This document shows, in pieces, positions 60,691 through 64,000 of a DNA stretch of 64,000 nucleotides. Where the stretch lies: NCBI GenBank assembly GCA_964006375.1, contig OZ023264.1, positions 15,138,225-15,202,224 of the forward strand. Direction: 5' to 3'. This DNA comes from Tillus elongatus. Taxonomy: Eukaryota; Arthropoda; Insecta; Coleoptera; Cleridae. Each line of letters starts with the position of its first letter. Position 1 is the first letter of the stretch. The translations under genes were made by a program, and so were the position numbers. The notes beneath the pieces are model-generated. The model was not told the DNA's origin. It ran no database searches and was given only the letters and a program-made list of their open reading frames with translations.

Positions 60691-61985
60691 GTCTCAGATC
60701 ATACGAATTTTCTATTTAATAATTTTAAATTATAGCAAACTCAAATGTTAAATATGTGTAGACTTGGTGCAATATTTTTTTAAGGAAACTAATTTTCAAC
60801 ATATTTTCTTCCATTATCTGATTAGCGTCAAACTGATTCGGCTTGAAAATATTTAACTTCGGATAAATTTGAATCGGAATGAAGAACTTGCCCATTTACC
60901 TAATTCTACTCTGTTTGATTTTCAAAACACACATAAGTCGTTTGTTTCAGTGGCTAAATACCAGAAGCCGACATGTGGAAAGATCCCAGATGTGACATGG
61001 GCGAGAGATAGGACATTCATTCCTACATGTTACCGGTTCTTGTATAGGTTTGTAATGTGAGAAATCCTTCACAAAGCGAACCAAGTGTCGATTCAATTAA
61101 GATAGATTAACATCCGAATACTCAAAATACCGTTACTGACTTAATTATTCATATTAGGATTGTAGTTCGCCTCCAAATCGCCCGTCTGACTGTGTGGTAG
61201 TAGACAGTAGACTCGTTGCCTAGACTCAGATAACTCAACAGTCGGCAAAGATACCGGTACCATTTTAATTGCGCACGGAAACGTTTACTAATTCATAAGC
61301 AACTCGTTCCAAAAGAGATAAATACACATAAATAGATTTCAATTATCACAGCGATGTCTCCTTGTTATCGTAAATATGAACCTATCTCGAGTGGCTCCTT
61401 TAATTTCATGGTAGCTCTCCATAAGCTGCGCTAGATTTTTTTATTCAGTTTTTATATTTTTTTAAAGTATGTGTCCTTTAATTAATGTTGTTACAAGCAA
61501 TTAACATTAGAAATCCCTGCCAAAGACATTCTTGTGGGCAAGTAACTATTCTTTTAGACAATTTTTCTGAGCAAAGTACATAACTTCTGTCTTAACATGC
61601 ATATGATCTACACACAGTTTCACGTTTATAACTAATAATATACACATTATTATTATAACACAAAGACAAAACACGCAAACAACAACAAAAAATCACGAAA
61701 TACTCAAAACATAATTAAGGTATGACATATTATATATAAAAACCAAAAGAAACAACAAAAAACCCACAGTTTAAAAACCGCAATGGATGCAGCCAAGTCC
61801 AGGTATAAACCATACACCAACGCTAATCAAACTAAATAAATAACAGGCATAAAATATACTACCCGAACCAACAATCGTGAAATCTCGGCCACAAATATGG
61901 AAAATGGCAGACTAATGGCAACCTCTTAAAACCGTTGCTAGTCATTCAAAACCAAATGTGTGTACTTTCTGCCTTTCTCCAGTAT
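60691..61985. other. No recognised feature
   Basis: AT-rich, unique-looking; no motif-bearing frames seen. Confidence 0.4.
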
Positions 61986-61989
61986 CCAC

Positions 61990-63825
<1,836 letters not shown>

Positions 63826-64000
63826 CGGAAACTAACCTTTGAAGCAGGCTCAGAAGGCTGCATCGCTTTTGTGGCCCTAATAAACACCAACCTACCAGTG
63901 CGCGTGTCGCAACCGTCTCATGCAAGCGTCTCGAAGCAGGCGCAGCATTTGTATATGAACGAATCTGGCTCAGTCAGTCCGCAGTTGCTTGATGCTCTAT
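63826..64000. other. Unassigned, GC-richer edge sequence
   Basis: Composition changes abruptly at the mariner breakpoint. CTCAGTCAGTCCGCAGTTG near 63968 resembles an arthropod initiator (TCAGT), possibly part of an LTR or promoter. Too short to assign. Confidence 0.2.

Overview
The window reads as transposon-dense intergenic DNA from an arthropod, most likely an insect. It is AT-rich and contains no bacterial-type gene arrangement. Nearly every recognisable coding stretch belongs to a mobile element: eleven families or remnants of non-LTR retrotransposons, three Tc1/mariner elements with DD41D spacing, Tc1-like and pogo-like remnants, and two tRNA-derived SINE families. I found no convincing host gene; one possible first coding exon (about 21665-21836) is the only candidate. 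The species assignment is inference from repeat content only.

The dominant architecture is a dispersed repeat, called here the TA module. In order it has a short hairpin built on AGTGAATTTT/AAAATTCACT, a conserved block (GAGCGCGAACTAGG, then CCATATCCGGGGTCAGTTTC), a long pure (TA)n tract, a second block starting GATAACTCAAAAAATA, and a terminal motif with an ACGCA-CTTGC-TGCGT mini-stem. More than fifteen full or partial copies occur on both strands, and about 24 (TA)n tracts cover roughly 1.9 kb by my count. The hairpin plus microsatellite layout recalls non-autonomous Helitron/Helentron-type elements (HINE/DINE-1), but that assignment is inference. These (TA)n tracts act as landing sites for TA-targeting mariners: the intact element at 4006-6074 and the damaged ones at 49654-51360 and 62218-63825 each begin at a (TA)n tract.

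Layout: 1-3.8 kb holds tandem repeats and two non-LTR relics. 3.8-6.5 kb is a TA module split by the full-length mariner with an open 362-residue transposase and 342-bp inverted repeats. 7-13.6 kb holds several non-LTR relics, TA modules and a SINE. 14.9-17.6 kb holds two Jockey-like fragments, one lying inside the loop of a fold-back element. 17.6-30.3 kb is rich in a ~345-bp tRNA-derived SINE (eight copies, several with 11-12 bp target duplications), plus a second fold-back inserted in one SINE. 30-33.5 kb holds a TA module, a 260-bp tandem duplication and a GC-rich RNase H relic. 35-49.6 kb is mostly TA modules with a pogo-like relic carrying a zinc-finger tail. 49.6-64 kb holds mariners, a MITE, SINE, three non-LTR relics and further TA modules.

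Functionally the elements form a nested community rather than a pathway: TA modules supply TA targets to mariners, non-LTR elements probably supply the machinery that mobilised the SINEs, and the fold-back family has unusual one-tailed hairpins with 12-bp target duplications.
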